Assembly (NCBI GenBank): GCA_013299105.1
Contig: JAAFJY010000024.1
Location: 43,787-107,786, forward strand
DNA from: Chitinophagales bacterium
Lineage (GTDB): Bacteria > Bacteroidota > Bacteroidia > Chitinophagales > Saprospiraceae
DNA length: 64,000 bases
Reading direction: 5' to 3'
Shown: piece by piece, positions 8,058-16,362 of the stretch
Layout of the letters: every line of letters begins with the position of its first letter
Numbering within the stretch: the first letter of the stretch is position 1
Translations under genes and position numbers: made by a program
The notes under the pieces: model-generated
Told to the model about the DNA's origin: nothing
Databases searched by the model: none
Seen by the model: only the letters and a program-made list of their open reading frames with translations

Positions 8058-9263
8058 TTAATTTGTGAAACTAAAAACCGCCTTTTCGATTGAGAGTTTT
8101 TTTAACTCCTCCGCAGAATATCCCAACTCATAAAGAATTTCGTTGGTATCCCATCCATTCGGCACAGCACCCGACCGAGCGGACGGATAGCGGCCATCCA
8201 CTCGAATCGTGGAGCGAATGACGGCTGTTTTCCCTTCGCTTGGGTGGTTTTCAAAGTTTAAAAGTTCGACCGCTTTCAAATGTGGGTCCTTGGTCAATGT
8301 TTCGAGCGTATGACAAGGCATGGCGGGCAAATCAGCGGCTCTAAAAATGGTCAGCCATGCTTCGGTTGTTTTATTTTCCAAGGCTGCGCCGCGTATTTCA
8401 AACCATTCAGCAACATATTTTGCTCTGCTGGCAATGCTTGAAAAACGGGTATCGCTCAACAGTTCTTCCCGATCTGTTATTTTCAAAAAGGCTTGAACTT
8501 GCGCATCGGTATTGATGGTGAAAGAGATGTAACCATCTTTCGTGCGGACGGGCTGGTTGTGCGGACTCAACAAACGCAGGTCGCCTGCGGGTCCAAGCGG
8601 AGGGTCAAAACTTTGTTGCGCCAAATGTTCTTGCAGCACGAAAGCCGCCATGGTTTCAAACATGGGTATTTCAAGGCTCGCTCCCTGTCCTGTTTTATAG
8701 CGTTGCATCAAAGCCGCCATGACCGCCCCTGCTGCTATTTCACCTACAACGTGGTCGCAAATCAACATCGGAACATAGGCTGGTTTGCCGTCTCGCATCT
8801 GGGTCAAACCTGCGATACCTGATGCGCCCTGCAAAACGCTGTCGTAAGTGGGCAAGCCCGAATAAGGCCCGTCGGTGCCGTATCCCGTTATCATACAATA
8901 GATTTTTTCGGGGTATTTTGCTCTAATCGTCTCGGCATCCAGCCCCAAACGCGCCAATGCATCAGGGCGCATATTGGCCACTATGACATCGCAACTGTCC
9001 ACCAATCGCTGGCAAATTTCTTTGCCGCCTTTTGTTTTCAGGTCGAGACAGATGTTGCGTTTGCCCCGATTGAGGTGCAAGTACGTCCCCGAGTGTTGCC
9101 CGGTTGGCGACAAGCCGCCCAGCCCGCGCATCAAATCGCCCGAGGGGTTTTCTACCTTGATTATCTCCGCTCCATATTGCCCGAGTCGCCAAGTGACGAT
9201 GGGGCCAACCACCACGGAAGTTAAGTCCAATATTTTTATACCTTTTAATGGTTCAAAATGCAT
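8058..9263 (-). CDS. CaiB/BaiF family (type III) CoA-transferase
   Basis: 401 residues. The N-terminal segment LKGIKILDLTSVVVGPIVTWRLGQYGAEIIKVE...GD is diagnostic of the family, as are LNRGKRNICLDLKTKGG and the later LTQMRDGKPAYVPMLICDHVVGE. These enzymes move CoA from an acyl-CoA donor to a carboxylic acid and so activate a substrate for beta-oxidation. I start it at ATG 9263; a TTG six bases earlier would directly abut the dehydratase stop. With the dehydratase, thiolase and SDR it forms an operon. The donor and acceptor acids are unknown. Confidence 0.9.
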   Translation of the reverse strand: MHFEPLKGIKILDLTSVVVGPIVTWRLGQYGAEIIKVENPSGDLMRGLGGLSPTGQHSGTYLHLNRGKRNICLDLKTKGGKEICQRLVDSCDVIVANMRPDALARLGLDAETIRAKYPEKIYCMITGYGTDGPYSGLPTYDSVLQGASGIAGLTQMRDGKPAYVPMLICDHVVGEIAAGAVMAALMQRYKTGQGASLEIPMFETMAAFVLQEHLAQQSFDPPLGPAGDLRLLSPHNQPVRTKDGYISFTINTDAQVQAFLKITDREELLSDTRFSSIASRAKYVAEWFEIRGAALENKTTEAWLTIFRAADLPAMPCHTLETLTKDPHLKAVELLNFENHPSEGKTAVIRSTIRVDGRYPSARSGAVPNGWDTNEILYELGYSAEELKKLSIEKAVFSFTN

Positions 9264-9269
9264 GTCCAA

Positions 9270-10115
9270 TTATTTATGCAGAGATCTTGCTTGCAAGGTC
9301 TCTGCGGTCATTTCTACGGCGACGGCATTGTTATCATCAAAAATTTTGAACAAGCCACCATCCCTAAAAAGCGTCATTTTTCGATTGCAGAACAAAGGCG
9401 CAAGGTGTTTTACTTTAATTTCACTTAATTCAAGTTCCAAATCAGTGCTGATGAACTCTGTCAACAGCAAAGTTGCCAAACCCCCATTCACCACCAAATC
9501 GGGCAAACCTTCCACATTTTGAGTATAATGGCGGTCTAAATGAATTTTGTGAGAATTAAAACCCAATGCCGAATACTGAAACAACAGGGTTTCGTCGGGT
9601 ACAAATTCTTTGTATTTACCCACATTCGGCAAACTTTGCAGCTGGTCCGGGGGAGGGGGTGATCCAGCACCTTTATTTTCCAATAAAATGTAAGTTTGGG
9701 TTTCAACAATCGCAGGGTGAGCATCTGAAACAGGGCGCAATTCGTGTTGCAGCGTTACGATTGCCATGCGACCCGACGGCGGCGTTTTTTCGACAATGCT
9801 TTTCACAAAACTCGTTTTTTCAATCACGGAGCCAATCACTAGGTCATTTTTGTAGGCAACCGTTCGACTACCCAGCAACAAACGGGGCAAGCCCAAATCG
9901 GGCATTGGAACGCCCAGCCCAGGGAACCCATCCTGCCGCAAATCGGATTTTCGGGTCGAGCCTGCCAACATAAAAAAGTGCCAGCCTCTAGGCAAAATCC
10001 CGCCTTCTGAAAAAGATGCCGTTTCCAAATCCAACATCGCGGCAACCCGCCGAACCATGGTCAGACTGCATGTTTCTTTCGATTTTATGGGCTGTGCCAA
10101 ATCGGACGGCTGCAT
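9270..10115 (-). CDS. FAS1-like/HTD2-type hotdog dehydratase (mesaconyl-CoA hydratase-like)
   Basis: 281 residues arranged as a double hotdog. The N-terminal half contains LPRGWHFFMLAGSTRKSDLRQDG and the C-terminal half FQYSALGFNSHKIHLDRHYTQ. The latter is the MaoC/HTD2-type motif with the catalytic Asn/His region. Relatives hydrate or dehydrate enoyl-CoAs such as mesaconyl-C4-CoA. It is first in the minus-strand operon and stops 6 bp before the CoA-transferase ATG. The pairing of CaiB with this hydratase type is known from mesaconate/citramalate-type CoA pathways, which makes a branched dicarboxylic substrate conceivable but unproven. Confidence 0.75.
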   Translation of the reverse strand: MQPSDLAQPIKSKETCSLTMVRRVAAMLDLETASFSEGGILPRGWHFFMLAGSTRKSDLRQDGFPGLGVPMPDLGLPRLLLGSRTVAYKNDLVIGSVIEKTSFVKSIVEKTPPSGRMAIVTLQHELRPVSDAHPAIVETQTYILLENKGAGSPPPPDQLQSLPNVGKYKEFVPDETLLFQYSALGFNSHKIHLDRHYTQNVEGLPDLVVNGGLATLLLTEFISTDLELELSEIKVKHLAPLFCNRKMTLFRDGGLFKIFDDNNAVAVEMTAETLQARSLHK

Positions 10116-10258
10116 TTTTTGAGTTTTGAGTTTTGACCCATTTTGGATTCACGAACCCACGAATTCAGTCGCGGGCAGCGAAACAGGTCGTTTTTGCGAA
10201 TTTTTTTGGTTCTCTGACAAATCATCTGTCCCTTGATGCAACTTCTGGATAGATGCAG

Positions 10259-10530
10259 GGGATGCGGCTCCCGTTTGATGTGCTTTTGAACGAAAAGTAC
10301 ACTGATGTTCAATGAATTAGTTTTCAAAACAAAGCTCTTTTTCTTTTTTTCTTGACAAAAAAAGAAACAAAAAAGTCAAGGGCTGTGATCAAATCCTGCG
10401 ATTTTGCTTGAAACGTCTGACGGGAATCCACCAAACTCGCTCCTTCGTCGCTCAAACAGTGGTGGCTTCTTATCCGTCAGCCCTTTCGCAAAATCGGGAT
10501 TTGCTCAAGGCCCATTTAAGCTCCGATTTG
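10259..10530. repeat. Element B, 270-bp long-hairpin repeat, copy 2
   Basis: Almost identical to the copy at 4398-4680 over its full length, including the nested arms. Here the inner arm CTGACGG/CCGTCAG is perfectly paired. It occupies the upstream side of the dehydratase operon. The rest of 10116-10812 holds only a small CTGGACTTCAGTCC hairpin near 10647 and no recognisable gene. Confidence 0.8.
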
Positions 10531-10812
10531 AAAATTTGGTGAGATAGGAAGCAAAAATTCAAATCAAGGTAAGCTGAAACAAGTAAGTTCAATTGTCTGA
10601 ATTTCAATTAAATGCAAAAATTTCATCCTGCATCGTGTAACCCTGGACTTCAGTCCGGGGACAAAATGCTCTCCCCTAATCACATCACGCATCTATCCGG
10701 CTTTGCATCATATGAAGACTAGCGGTCTACATGAGATGGGGCAAAGGCATTACCACATGCACCCGCGTTGGAAATTTTAACCTCCCACACTAATTTTCAA
10801 AGAACCATTTTC

Positions 10813-10869
10813 TTTTGCAAAACTACTTTAAATTTTTATATTTGCAAAAATTTTTTCACTTTTGCAAAA
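10813..10869 (+). promoter_or_regulatory. Three TTTTGCAAAA palindromes upstream of the VOC/IclR genes
   Basis: The perfect palindrome TTTTGCAAAA occurs at 10813-10822 and 10860-10869, with TTTGCAAA at 10841-10848. Centres are 27 and 20 bp apart. They lie 25-80 bp before the VOC ATG and precede an IclR regulator gene, so they are candidate operators. The surrounding DNA is very AT-rich, so chance contributes. Confidence 0.4.
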
Positions 10870-10893
10870 ATTTCACCTTTCTAATTGTCAAGT

Positions 10894-11310
10894 ATGAAAT
10901 TCAAGTATCACCACATGAACCTTTGCACCGAAGACGTGCCGAGGTTGGCAAACTTTTACAAATCTATTTTTGGATTGAACCAAATTCAGGACGAAGAACA
11001 CGGCTTGACGAACGCCGACACCGTCAATCGCTACGACGGCCAAGTGGAATTTTTGGGCGACGGGCAAGTGGAATTTCACATCACCAAAAAAGACCACAAC
11101 ACGGCTTTCCGCATGAATATGCCCATCAATCCTATTCAAAACGGGCATTTTTGTTTCCGGACGGATGACATTGAAGCCTTTAAAAAGAAATTGGAAGAAC
11201 AAAATATCCCGTATGCCGACTACGGAAAATGGGCGTTGAAAGGTTGGTACCAAATCTTCTTTCACGACCCGGACGGCAACATCATTGAAGTGCATCAAAT
11301 TGGAATGTGA
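10894..11310 (+). CDS. VOC (glyoxalase/bleomycin resistance) superfamily protein
   Basis: 138 residues from ATG 10894. Two beta-alpha-beta-beta-beta modules are visible. The first has YHHMNLCTEDVPRLANFYKSIFGL and the second ends in the typical FHDPDGNIIEVHQ, with a metal-ligand-type Glu. These fold members bind a divalent metal and act as isomerases, epimerases or dioxygenases. The first gene after the TTTTGCAAAA cluster, it precedes the IclR regulator, so it probably belongs to the catabolic island. A methylmalonyl-CoA epimerase role would suit the context but is not shown by the sequence. Confidence 0.8.
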   Translation: MKFKYHHMNLCTEDVPRLANFYKSIFGLNQIQDEEHGLTNADTVNRYDGQVEFLGDGQVEFHITKKDHNTAFRMNMPINPIQNGHFCFRTDDIEAFKKKLEEQNIPYADYGKWALKGWYQIFFHDPDGNIIEVHQIGM

Positions 11311-11314
11311 TACC

Positions 11315-11395
11315 ATGAAAAACAAGGTTGTTTACATCGTCATGTTGTTGACGGCAGTCATCTCCGCCTGCAAATTTGGCTTCTTTCGCCTCTAA
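11315..11395 (+). CDS. Possible 26-residue lipoprotein-signal peptide remnant
   Basis: An ATG five bases after the VOC stop opens a 26-codon frame. It consists of a basic start, a hydrophobic core (VVYIVMLLTAV), a lipobox ISAC and seven more residues. It is either a minimal lipoprotein or the 5' remnant of a deleted lipoprotein gene. There is nothing after the cysteine to indicate a function. Confidence 0.3.
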   Translation: MKNKVVYIVMLLTAVISACKFGFFRL

Positions 11396-11465
11396 TTTGT
11401 CGGCTTGGGTAGCAGATGCAGGTGTTCATACGATCAAAATAAACCGATCACTACTGGCAATTTTT

Positions 11466-12251
11466 ATGAAAGAGAAAGAAGAAGAAGGAGCAGACAAAAA
11501 CAGTGCTGCCCCCGCCTTGGACAAAGGTTTGGACATTTTGGAAATGTTGTGTCAATGCGAAACAGGCTTGACGCAACAGGAAATTTCGGCGCGATTGGGA
11601 CGAAATTTGGGCGAAATTTATCGGATGTTGAACTGTTTGGTGCGGCGCAATTATGTCGTCAATTACGGCAACACCTATTCGATTACGTCCAAATTGTTCC
11701 AGTTGTCGCATTTCCACCCGCCGACCAATCGCCTGTTGACCGAAGCCCTGCCGATTATGGAAGAATTGTCGCAGGCTGTTTCTTTTTCCTGCGATTTGAG
11801 GATTTATAACCGAGGCGTTCAAACCGTGATTGCGTCCATTCAAACGCCCAATGGATTGGGGTTTATGACCCGTGTGGGTTCAGAAATTGCCGTTGCACCA
11901 TCCGCGTCCGGCCATGTTTTATTGGCGTTTCAAGAAGGCGTTATTCAAGGTTTGAGGATAAAAGAGAGTTTACCCAAAGCTTCGGAAGTGGAAATTGAGC
12001 AGTTCAAAGCAATTTTGAAAGAAGTCAAAAACAATGGTTTTGCCTCCATAAAAAGCAATCAATATGCAGGACTTCACGCTATTTCGTTCCCGATTCTGGA
12101 TTTGAACGGCAATGCAATGGCGGCCCTTACCGTGCCGATCTTGGCTCGCATTGATGGCGAAACACAGGCTTCGCAACAAGAAGTGGAAGCACAATTGAGA
12201 AAAAGCGTTGAACTGTTGAGTCAAAAAATTAAAAATGGAAAAAGCATATAA
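11466..12251 (+). CDS. IclR family transcriptional regulator
   Basis: 261 residues from ATG 11466; a longer upstream frame has no regulator-like sequence. The N-terminal winged helix is ALDKGLDILEML...LTQQEISARLGRNLGEIYRMLNCLVRRNYV. The C-terminal effector domain has RVGSEIAVAPSASGHVLLAF and SFPILDLNGNAMAALTVP. IclR proteins bind palindromic operators and respond to small acids, usually controlling adjacent catabolic genes. Its last 17 bases overlap the transporter gene, so the two are translationally coupled. It likely controls the operons on both sides of the 10.2-10.9 kb intergenic region. Confidence 0.9.
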   Translation: MKEKEEEGADKNSAAPALDKGLDILEMLCQCETGLTQQEISARLGRNLGEIYRMLNCLVRRNYVVNYGNTYSITSKLFQLSHFHPPTNRLLTEALPIMEELSQAVSFSCDLRIYNRGVQTVIASIQTPNGLGFMTRVGSEIAVAPSASGHVLLAFQEGVIQGLRIKESLPKASEVEIEQFKAILKEVKNNGFASIKSNQYAGLHAISFPILDLNGNAMAALTVPILARIDGETQASQQEVEAQLRKSVELLSQKIKNGKSI

Positions 12252-13326
12252 ATTCCTGCTCGCCTTTGCTGCAATTTTAGCAATTGCGGCAATCAGCTTT
12301 TCACTGTTTGGCGGCACCCCCCAAGCGATTGGTTTGTGTGTCGTTGGCGCATTGATTTGTTTGGCAACTGGCGGTTTGGGCAACCCGAAAATCAAACCAA
12401 TGGCTTTCACGATTTGGATCTTTGCCTCGGTTGCGACCGCCCTGTTTTTTCCACAGTATTTTCGGCAAATCGGCGACTTCAAAATGACGGGTTTGATTAC
12501 TCCATTGATACAATTAATCATGTTCACAATGGGCACGGAAATGAGTTTGAAAGACTTTGAAAGCGTCATAAAAACCCCGAAAGCCGTTGTGATTGGCTTG
12601 GTCAGTCATTTTACCATCATGCCTTTGGTGGGCGTTTCGATAGCGGTGGGTTTTGGTTTTCCGCCCGAAATAGCGGCAGGAATTGTCCTGATTGGGTCTG
12701 TTCCGAGTGGCGTTTCTTCCAATGTTTTGGCTTTTATCGCCAAAGCAAATTTGCCCTTGTCGATCACGATTGCGACCGTTTCGACTTTGATGGCACCGAT
12801 TATGACCCCGCTTTTGATGAAACTGCTTGCCGGGCAATTTGTGGAAGTGGATTTTATGAAAATGATGCTGCACGTCATTGAAATCATCATTGTCCCGGTC
12901 ATTCTGGGCTTGATGCTCAATAAATTCATGCGAAACGGCGCAAAATGGCTGCAAACCATCATGCCCATTGTGTCCATGTTCGGGATATTGATGATGTTGT
13001 TGGTCATTGTTTCGGCAGGGCGGGACAATCTGTTGAACATCGGGCCTTTGCTCTTTTTGGCTTCCATGCTGCACCATTCGACGGGCTATTTATTGGGCTA
13101 TTGGAGTGGGCGTTTGATGAAATTGGACGAAGCCACCTGCCGCACGATTTCATTGGAAGTGGGCATGCAAAATGGCGGTTTGGCTTCGGGCATTGCCTTG
13201 CAAATGGGCAAAATTGCGACCGTCGGTTTGGCTTCGGCTATTTCGGTGCCGTGGATGACGATTTCGGGTTCTTTTTTGGCAAATTGGTGGCGGAATAAGC
13301 CGCTCAATCATAAAATACAATTGTAA
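12235..13326 (+). CDS. Bile acid:sodium symporter (BASS) family transporter
   Basis: 363 residues, almost entirely membrane spanning with about ten helices. Family landmarks include LIQLIMFTMGTEMSLKDF, IVLIGSVPSGVSSNVLAFIAKANLPLSI and EVGMQNGGLASGIA. Members use a sodium gradient to import organic anions such as bile acids, pantoate or 2-oxo acids. Overlap with the IclR gene and position in the CoA-catabolic island suggest that it takes up the substrate acid of that pathway. The stop codon lies at the boundary of element A. Confidence 0.9.
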   Translation: MEKAYKFLLAFAAILAIAAISFSLFGGTPQAIGLCVVGALICLATGGLGNPKIKPMAFTIWIFASVATALFFPQYFRQIGDFKMTGLITPLIQLIMFTMGTEMSLKDFESVIKTPKAVVIGLVSHFTIMPLVGVSIAVGFGFPPEIAAGIVLIGSVPSGVSSNVLAFIAKANLPLSITIATVSTLMAPIMTPLLMKLLAGQFVEVDFMKMMLHVIEIIIVPVILGLMLNKFMRNGAKWLQTIMPIVSMFGILMMLLVIVSAGRDNLLNIGPLLFLASMLHHSTGYLLGYWSGRLMKLDEATCRTISLEVGMQNGGLASGIALQMGKIATVGLASAISVPWMTISGSFLANWWRNKPLNHKIQL

Positions 13327-13513
13327 GTGACAAGCCACGAATAAACCTTACCAAATAGCAACTGCGTACTTTATAGATTATGCCCTCGCTGCGCGAGGTC
13401 GTTTTTAGCACGCGGATGACACGGATGACGCGGATTTTCCAGCATGACGTTGACCGTTGCGTTGACATGCGTGTGTCTTAAAAACTGGAAAGGTATATTT
13501 TTGAACCGTTACT
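13326..13513. repeat. Element A, MITE-like repeat with inverted ends, copy 1
   Basis: It begins AGTGACAAGCCACGAATAAA and continues with CCTTACCAAAT. The right end in reverse complement begins AGTAACGGTTCAAA. Inside are a CCTCGC-TGC-GCGAGG mini-hairpin, tandem ACACGGATGAC-like decamers and a CATGACGTTGACC motif. Copies lie at 28043-28214 and 27086-27292, with a partial one near 34908. The right end supplies TATTTTTG, resembling a Bacteroidota -7 box, just upstream of the hydrolase gene. Confidence 0.75.
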
Positions 13514-13527
13514 AAAATCAATTTTCA

Positions 13528-14997
13528 ATGAAAAAAATAAAAATCACCTTGTTGTTCCAGTTGATAATTGGCGTAACATTCGCTCAAAAATTGACCCTGA
13601 ACAACCAAGCGTTTGAACTAAAGAACGTCACTGGCTCCATCATTGATTTTCAGGGCGAGAAAGTCCTTAAAATTGAACGGGATTTGAAAGCCTTGCCCTT
13701 TGATGTCAACCGACTAGAAACCACCGTGGATGACAGGCATTTTGCCAAATTAACCAGCCTTGATTTTGAAGATGGCACCATCGAAGTGAAGATGTACAGC
13801 CAAATTCAAAACCCCTCGCCATTCCCTGGCGCGCAAGGTTTTATTGGTTTGTATTTCAGGGTTGACGAGCAGGATGCAAACTTTGAATCCATTTATCTAA
13901 GGCCCAAAGTAGGGCGTTCCGACAACCAGTTTCGCAGAAACCATGCCGTGCAATATTTTGCCTATCCCGACTATAAATTTGAAACCTTGCGGAAAAAAGC
14001 ACCCTGCAGATATGAAGGTGCTGCACCTGTGGACATCAATGAATGGATTACGATGCGGATAGAAGTCAATGGCAAACGAGCCGAGCTGTTTATCAACGAT
14101 GCCAAATATTCAAATTTCGTGGTGGATACGATGTTGGGCAAAAGCACTCACGGAGCGATTGGTTTGTACGTTGATATTGGCACGATTGGCTATTTCAAAG
14201 ATTTGAAAGTGACGCCCCGTCAAAAATCTTCCACCAATGCGTCCGAAACAGATAAATATTTCACCACTTCAGACGGCGTAAAACTGCATTACCGGGTGTC
14301 GGGAAAAGGCGAACCGTTGGTTATTTTACCAGGTTACGGACAGGATATCACCAAATTGAAAAACGTTTACGAAACCCTTGAAAAGCATTACACGGTCTAT
14401 TGTTTGGATTATCGTTGGCTTGGAAAATCGGGATCGCCCACTTATGGCTATCACATTGAGCGATTTGCGAAAGATGCAAAAGAGATGATTGACCATGCTC
14501 AAATTGACAGGTTTCACCTTTTTGCGCACTCGATGGGCAATTCGGTAGCGTGGTGTTATTTCTCGATTTTTGGACAGGAAAAAGTATTGAAATACATCCT
14601 CGGCGACGAAGCCCCTTGCCTGATTACCGACCCAAATTGGACAGACAACGAAGTGGCAACTTTCACGGGCAGCTCCTGGCGAAAAGATATGTTCACCGCC
14701 TGGCGACCGCCCGCAAGCACAAAACCCGAAAAATTAACGCTCGAAGCAGACATGATGAGCCGCTTGCTCAACGACCATCTTGGCAGGGATTGGCGGGACG
14801 TTGTTCCGACAATCAAAATACCAACTTTGATAGTAATGGCCGATAAGAGCCACTTTGAATCACCCTTGCTCTGGAATTGGTTGAAAGACAATATACATGG
14901 TGCGCGTTTGGAAGTGATTAAAGGAGCGGGACATGGTTTTTATGAGACGCATGGGGAGGTTTTTAATGCGATGGTGTTGGATTTTTTGAAAAAGTAA
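13528..14997 (+). CDS. Secreted two-domain protein: LamG/DUF1080-like fold plus alpha/beta hydrolase
   Basis: 489 residues with a Sec signal peptide (first 19-20 residues ending FAQ). Residues about 25-235 look like a concanavalin-type sandwich with the IEVKMYSQIQNP...GFIGLYFRV pattern. Residues about 245-489 are an alpha/beta hydrolase with nucleophile S335 in FAHSMGNS, an acid in MADKSHFE and His in GAGHGFYETH. The export signal suggests hydrolysis of an ester or similar compound in the periplasm, perhaps releasing the acid imported by the neighbouring transporter. The domain combination is unusual. Confidence 0.75.
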   Translation: MKKIKITLLFQLIIGVTFAQKLTLNNQAFELKNVTGSIIDFQGEKVLKIERDLKALPFDVNRLETTVDDRHFAKLTSLDFEDGTIEVKMYSQIQNPSPFPGAQGFIGLYFRVDEQDANFESIYLRPKVGRSDNQFRRNHAVQYFAYPDYKFETLRKKAPCRYEGAAPVDINEWITMRIEVNGKRAELFINDAKYSNFVVDTMLGKSTHGAIGLYVDIGTIGYFKDLKVTPRQKSSTNASETDKYFTTSDGVKLHYRVSGKGEPLVILPGYGQDITKLKNVYETLEKHYTVYCLDYRWLGKSGSPTYGYHIERFAKDAKEMIDHAQIDRFHLFAHSMGNSVAWCYFSIFGQEKVLKYILGDEAPCLITDPNWTDNEVATFTGSSWRKDMFTAWRPPASTKPEKLTLEADMMSRLLNDHLGRDWRDVVPTIKIPTLIVMADKSHFESPLLWNWLKDNIHGARLEVIKGAGHGFYETHGEVFNAMVLDFLKK

Positions 14998-15000
14998 GTG

Positions 15001-15138
15001 AGCGTATAAAAATAAAGCTAAGCAATTTGGGTTTAGTGAAAAAAGATAAGCAACTGTATGAAAGGAAGTTGTGTTCTTTTTTTGCTAAACCTCAAAAACA
15101 AATTGGTAGGGTTTATTTTAGCTCCACTACTAAACAAG
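15001..15138. repeat. GGTTTAG...GCTAAACC hairpin repeat, upstream copy
   Basis: TTTGGGTTTAGTGAAAAAAG pairs with a TTTTTTTGCTAAACCTCAAA arm about 40 nt later. The outer flanks (AAATAAAGCT and TTATTTTAGCT) also match inversely. A near copy lies at 16006-16155, so the 3-hydroxyacyl-CoA dehydrogenase gene is bracketed by direct copies of the same hairpin. Confidence 0.65.
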
Positions 15139-15140
15139 CG

Positions 15141-16004
15141 ATGAATATGGAAATCAACAAAATCGCCGTCATCGGTGCGGGCAACATGGGGCACCAAATT
15201 GCGATGTGCGCTGCCTTGTCGGGTTTTTCGGTGCGCTGCACAGACAACAATGCCGACATTTTGGGAAAAGCCGTTCAATTTGCCGACAATTATTGGACAG
15301 AGCGGGTCAACAAAGGCAAGTTGACCGAAGAAGCGGCAAAAGCAGCGCGGGAAAACCTTGTTTTCGCCCCATCGGTACAGTCGGCTGCCGAAGACGCTGA
15401 TCTTGTTATCGAGGCGATTATTGAAAAATTAGTCATCAAGCGCACACTGTTTGCCGAGTTGGACAAAATCTGTCCGGCACACACCATTTTGGCAACGAAC
15501 AGTTCCTATATCGCCAGTTCCAAAATCACGGATGCCACAAGCCGGCCCGACAAGGTCTGTAATATGCACTTTTTCAATCCGGCCTTGGTCATGAAATTGG
15601 TAGAAGTCGTACAAGGCAGTCATGTTTCCGACGAAACGGTTGAAGCTGTGATGACTGTGGCGACTAAAATGAACAAAACGCCCGTTTTGCTGCACAAAGA
15701 AATCTACGGTTTTTTGGTCAATCGCTTTTTACAAGCCACCCGACAAGAAGCCTTAAAACTATTGGATATGGGTGTAGCCTCTCACGAAGATATTGATTTG
15801 GCAGTTAAAAACGGCTTAGGCTATCCAATGGGACCCTTTGAACTTATGGATTTGACAGGTATAGATTTAGCCTATCATACATATATGGAAAAATACAAAG
15901 ACAGTGGCGACCCTGCCGATAGACCTTCGCCAACGGTTGTGGAGAAATTTACAAAAGGCGAATGGGGCAAAAAAGTAGGGAAGGGGTTTTATGATTATAG
16001 CTAA
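15141..16004 (+). CDS. 3-hydroxyacyl-CoA dehydrogenase family protein
   Basis: 287 residues from ATG 15141; the frame upstream is repeat sequence. The Rossmann motif VIGAGNMGHQIAMCAALSG opens the protein. The catalytic His lies in NMHFFNPALVMKLVEVV, and the C-terminal helical domain has GFLVNRFLQATRQEALKLLDMGVAS and GLGYPMGPFELMDLTGID. It oxidises a 3-hydroxyacyl-CoA with NAD+. It lacks a fused enoyl-CoA hydratase, so it acts with a separate dehydratase such as the one in the opposite operon. The gene is bracketed by two hairpin repeats. Confidence 0.9.
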   Translation: MNMEINKIAVIGAGNMGHQIAMCAALSGFSVRCTDNNADILGKAVQFADNYWTERVNKGKLTEEAAKAARENLVFAPSVQSAAEDADLVIEAIIEKLVIKRTLFAELDKICPAHTILATNSSYIASSKITDATSRPDKVCNMHFFNPALVMKLVEVVQGSHVSDETVEAVMTVATKMNKTPVLLHKEIYGFLVNRFLQATRQEALKLLDMGVASHEDIDLAVKNGLGYPMGPFELMDLTGIDLAYHTYMEKYKDSGDPADRPSPTVVEKFTKGEWGKKVGKGFYDYS

Positions 16005-16005
16005 G

Positions 16006-16155
16006 GGAGCGTAAAAAAATAAGGTGGACAGGTTTGGGTTTAGTGAAAAAGGATAACTACCTGTTTAAGCAACTGGATGAAAGGATTTGTGTTCTTTTTT
16101 TTGCTAAACCTCAAAAACAAAGATTCCCATCTTATTTTAGCTCAAATACTAATGG
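16006..16155. repeat. GGTTTAG...GCTAAACC hairpin repeat, downstream copy
   Basis: Direct copy of 15001-15138. The GGTTTGGGTTTAGTGAAAAA arm and the TTTTTTTTGCTAAACCTCAA arm are conserved, and the loop between them differs by a small insertion. The gap 16005-16362 contains only this repeat and the attC-like hairpin beside it. Confidence 0.65.
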
Positions 16156-16204
16156 AATTGTTCTTTTTTATTGAGTTTTTTCTTTTTTATTCGGGTGATT
16201 TTAT

Positions 16205-16290
16205 TGCTGCCAACGGGCGCACTCACGCATACTCGCCGCCTGCGTAGGCTCTTGGCGGCGAGTTGACATAAATACATTGTTTGACGCAGG
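16205..16290 (-). other. attC-like hairpin recombination-site candidate 1
   Basis: Imperfect palindrome: an outer GCTGCCAACGG arm faces a TTTGACGCAG arm, with inner ACTCGCCGCC pairing with GGCGGCGAGT. It shares CACTCACGCATAC and the CGCCGCCTGCG core with the element at 19540-19630. On the minus strand it follows the PEP-mutase-like gene. Its terminal core GTTGGCA departs from GTTRRRY, so this is the weakest of the three. Confidence 0.45.
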
Positions 16291-16362
16291 TTTTTTCATT
16301 TTTATCTGTTTTATTCTTCCCTCAGTATATTTAGCATAGTTACAATCTATGCTTAATCCCAT

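Noticed and set aside
12514..13077. A 187-codon His/Asn/Gln-rich frame opposite the BASS transporter
   Set aside because: Antisense reading of hydrophobic codons; composition is implausible and the sense gene is clear.
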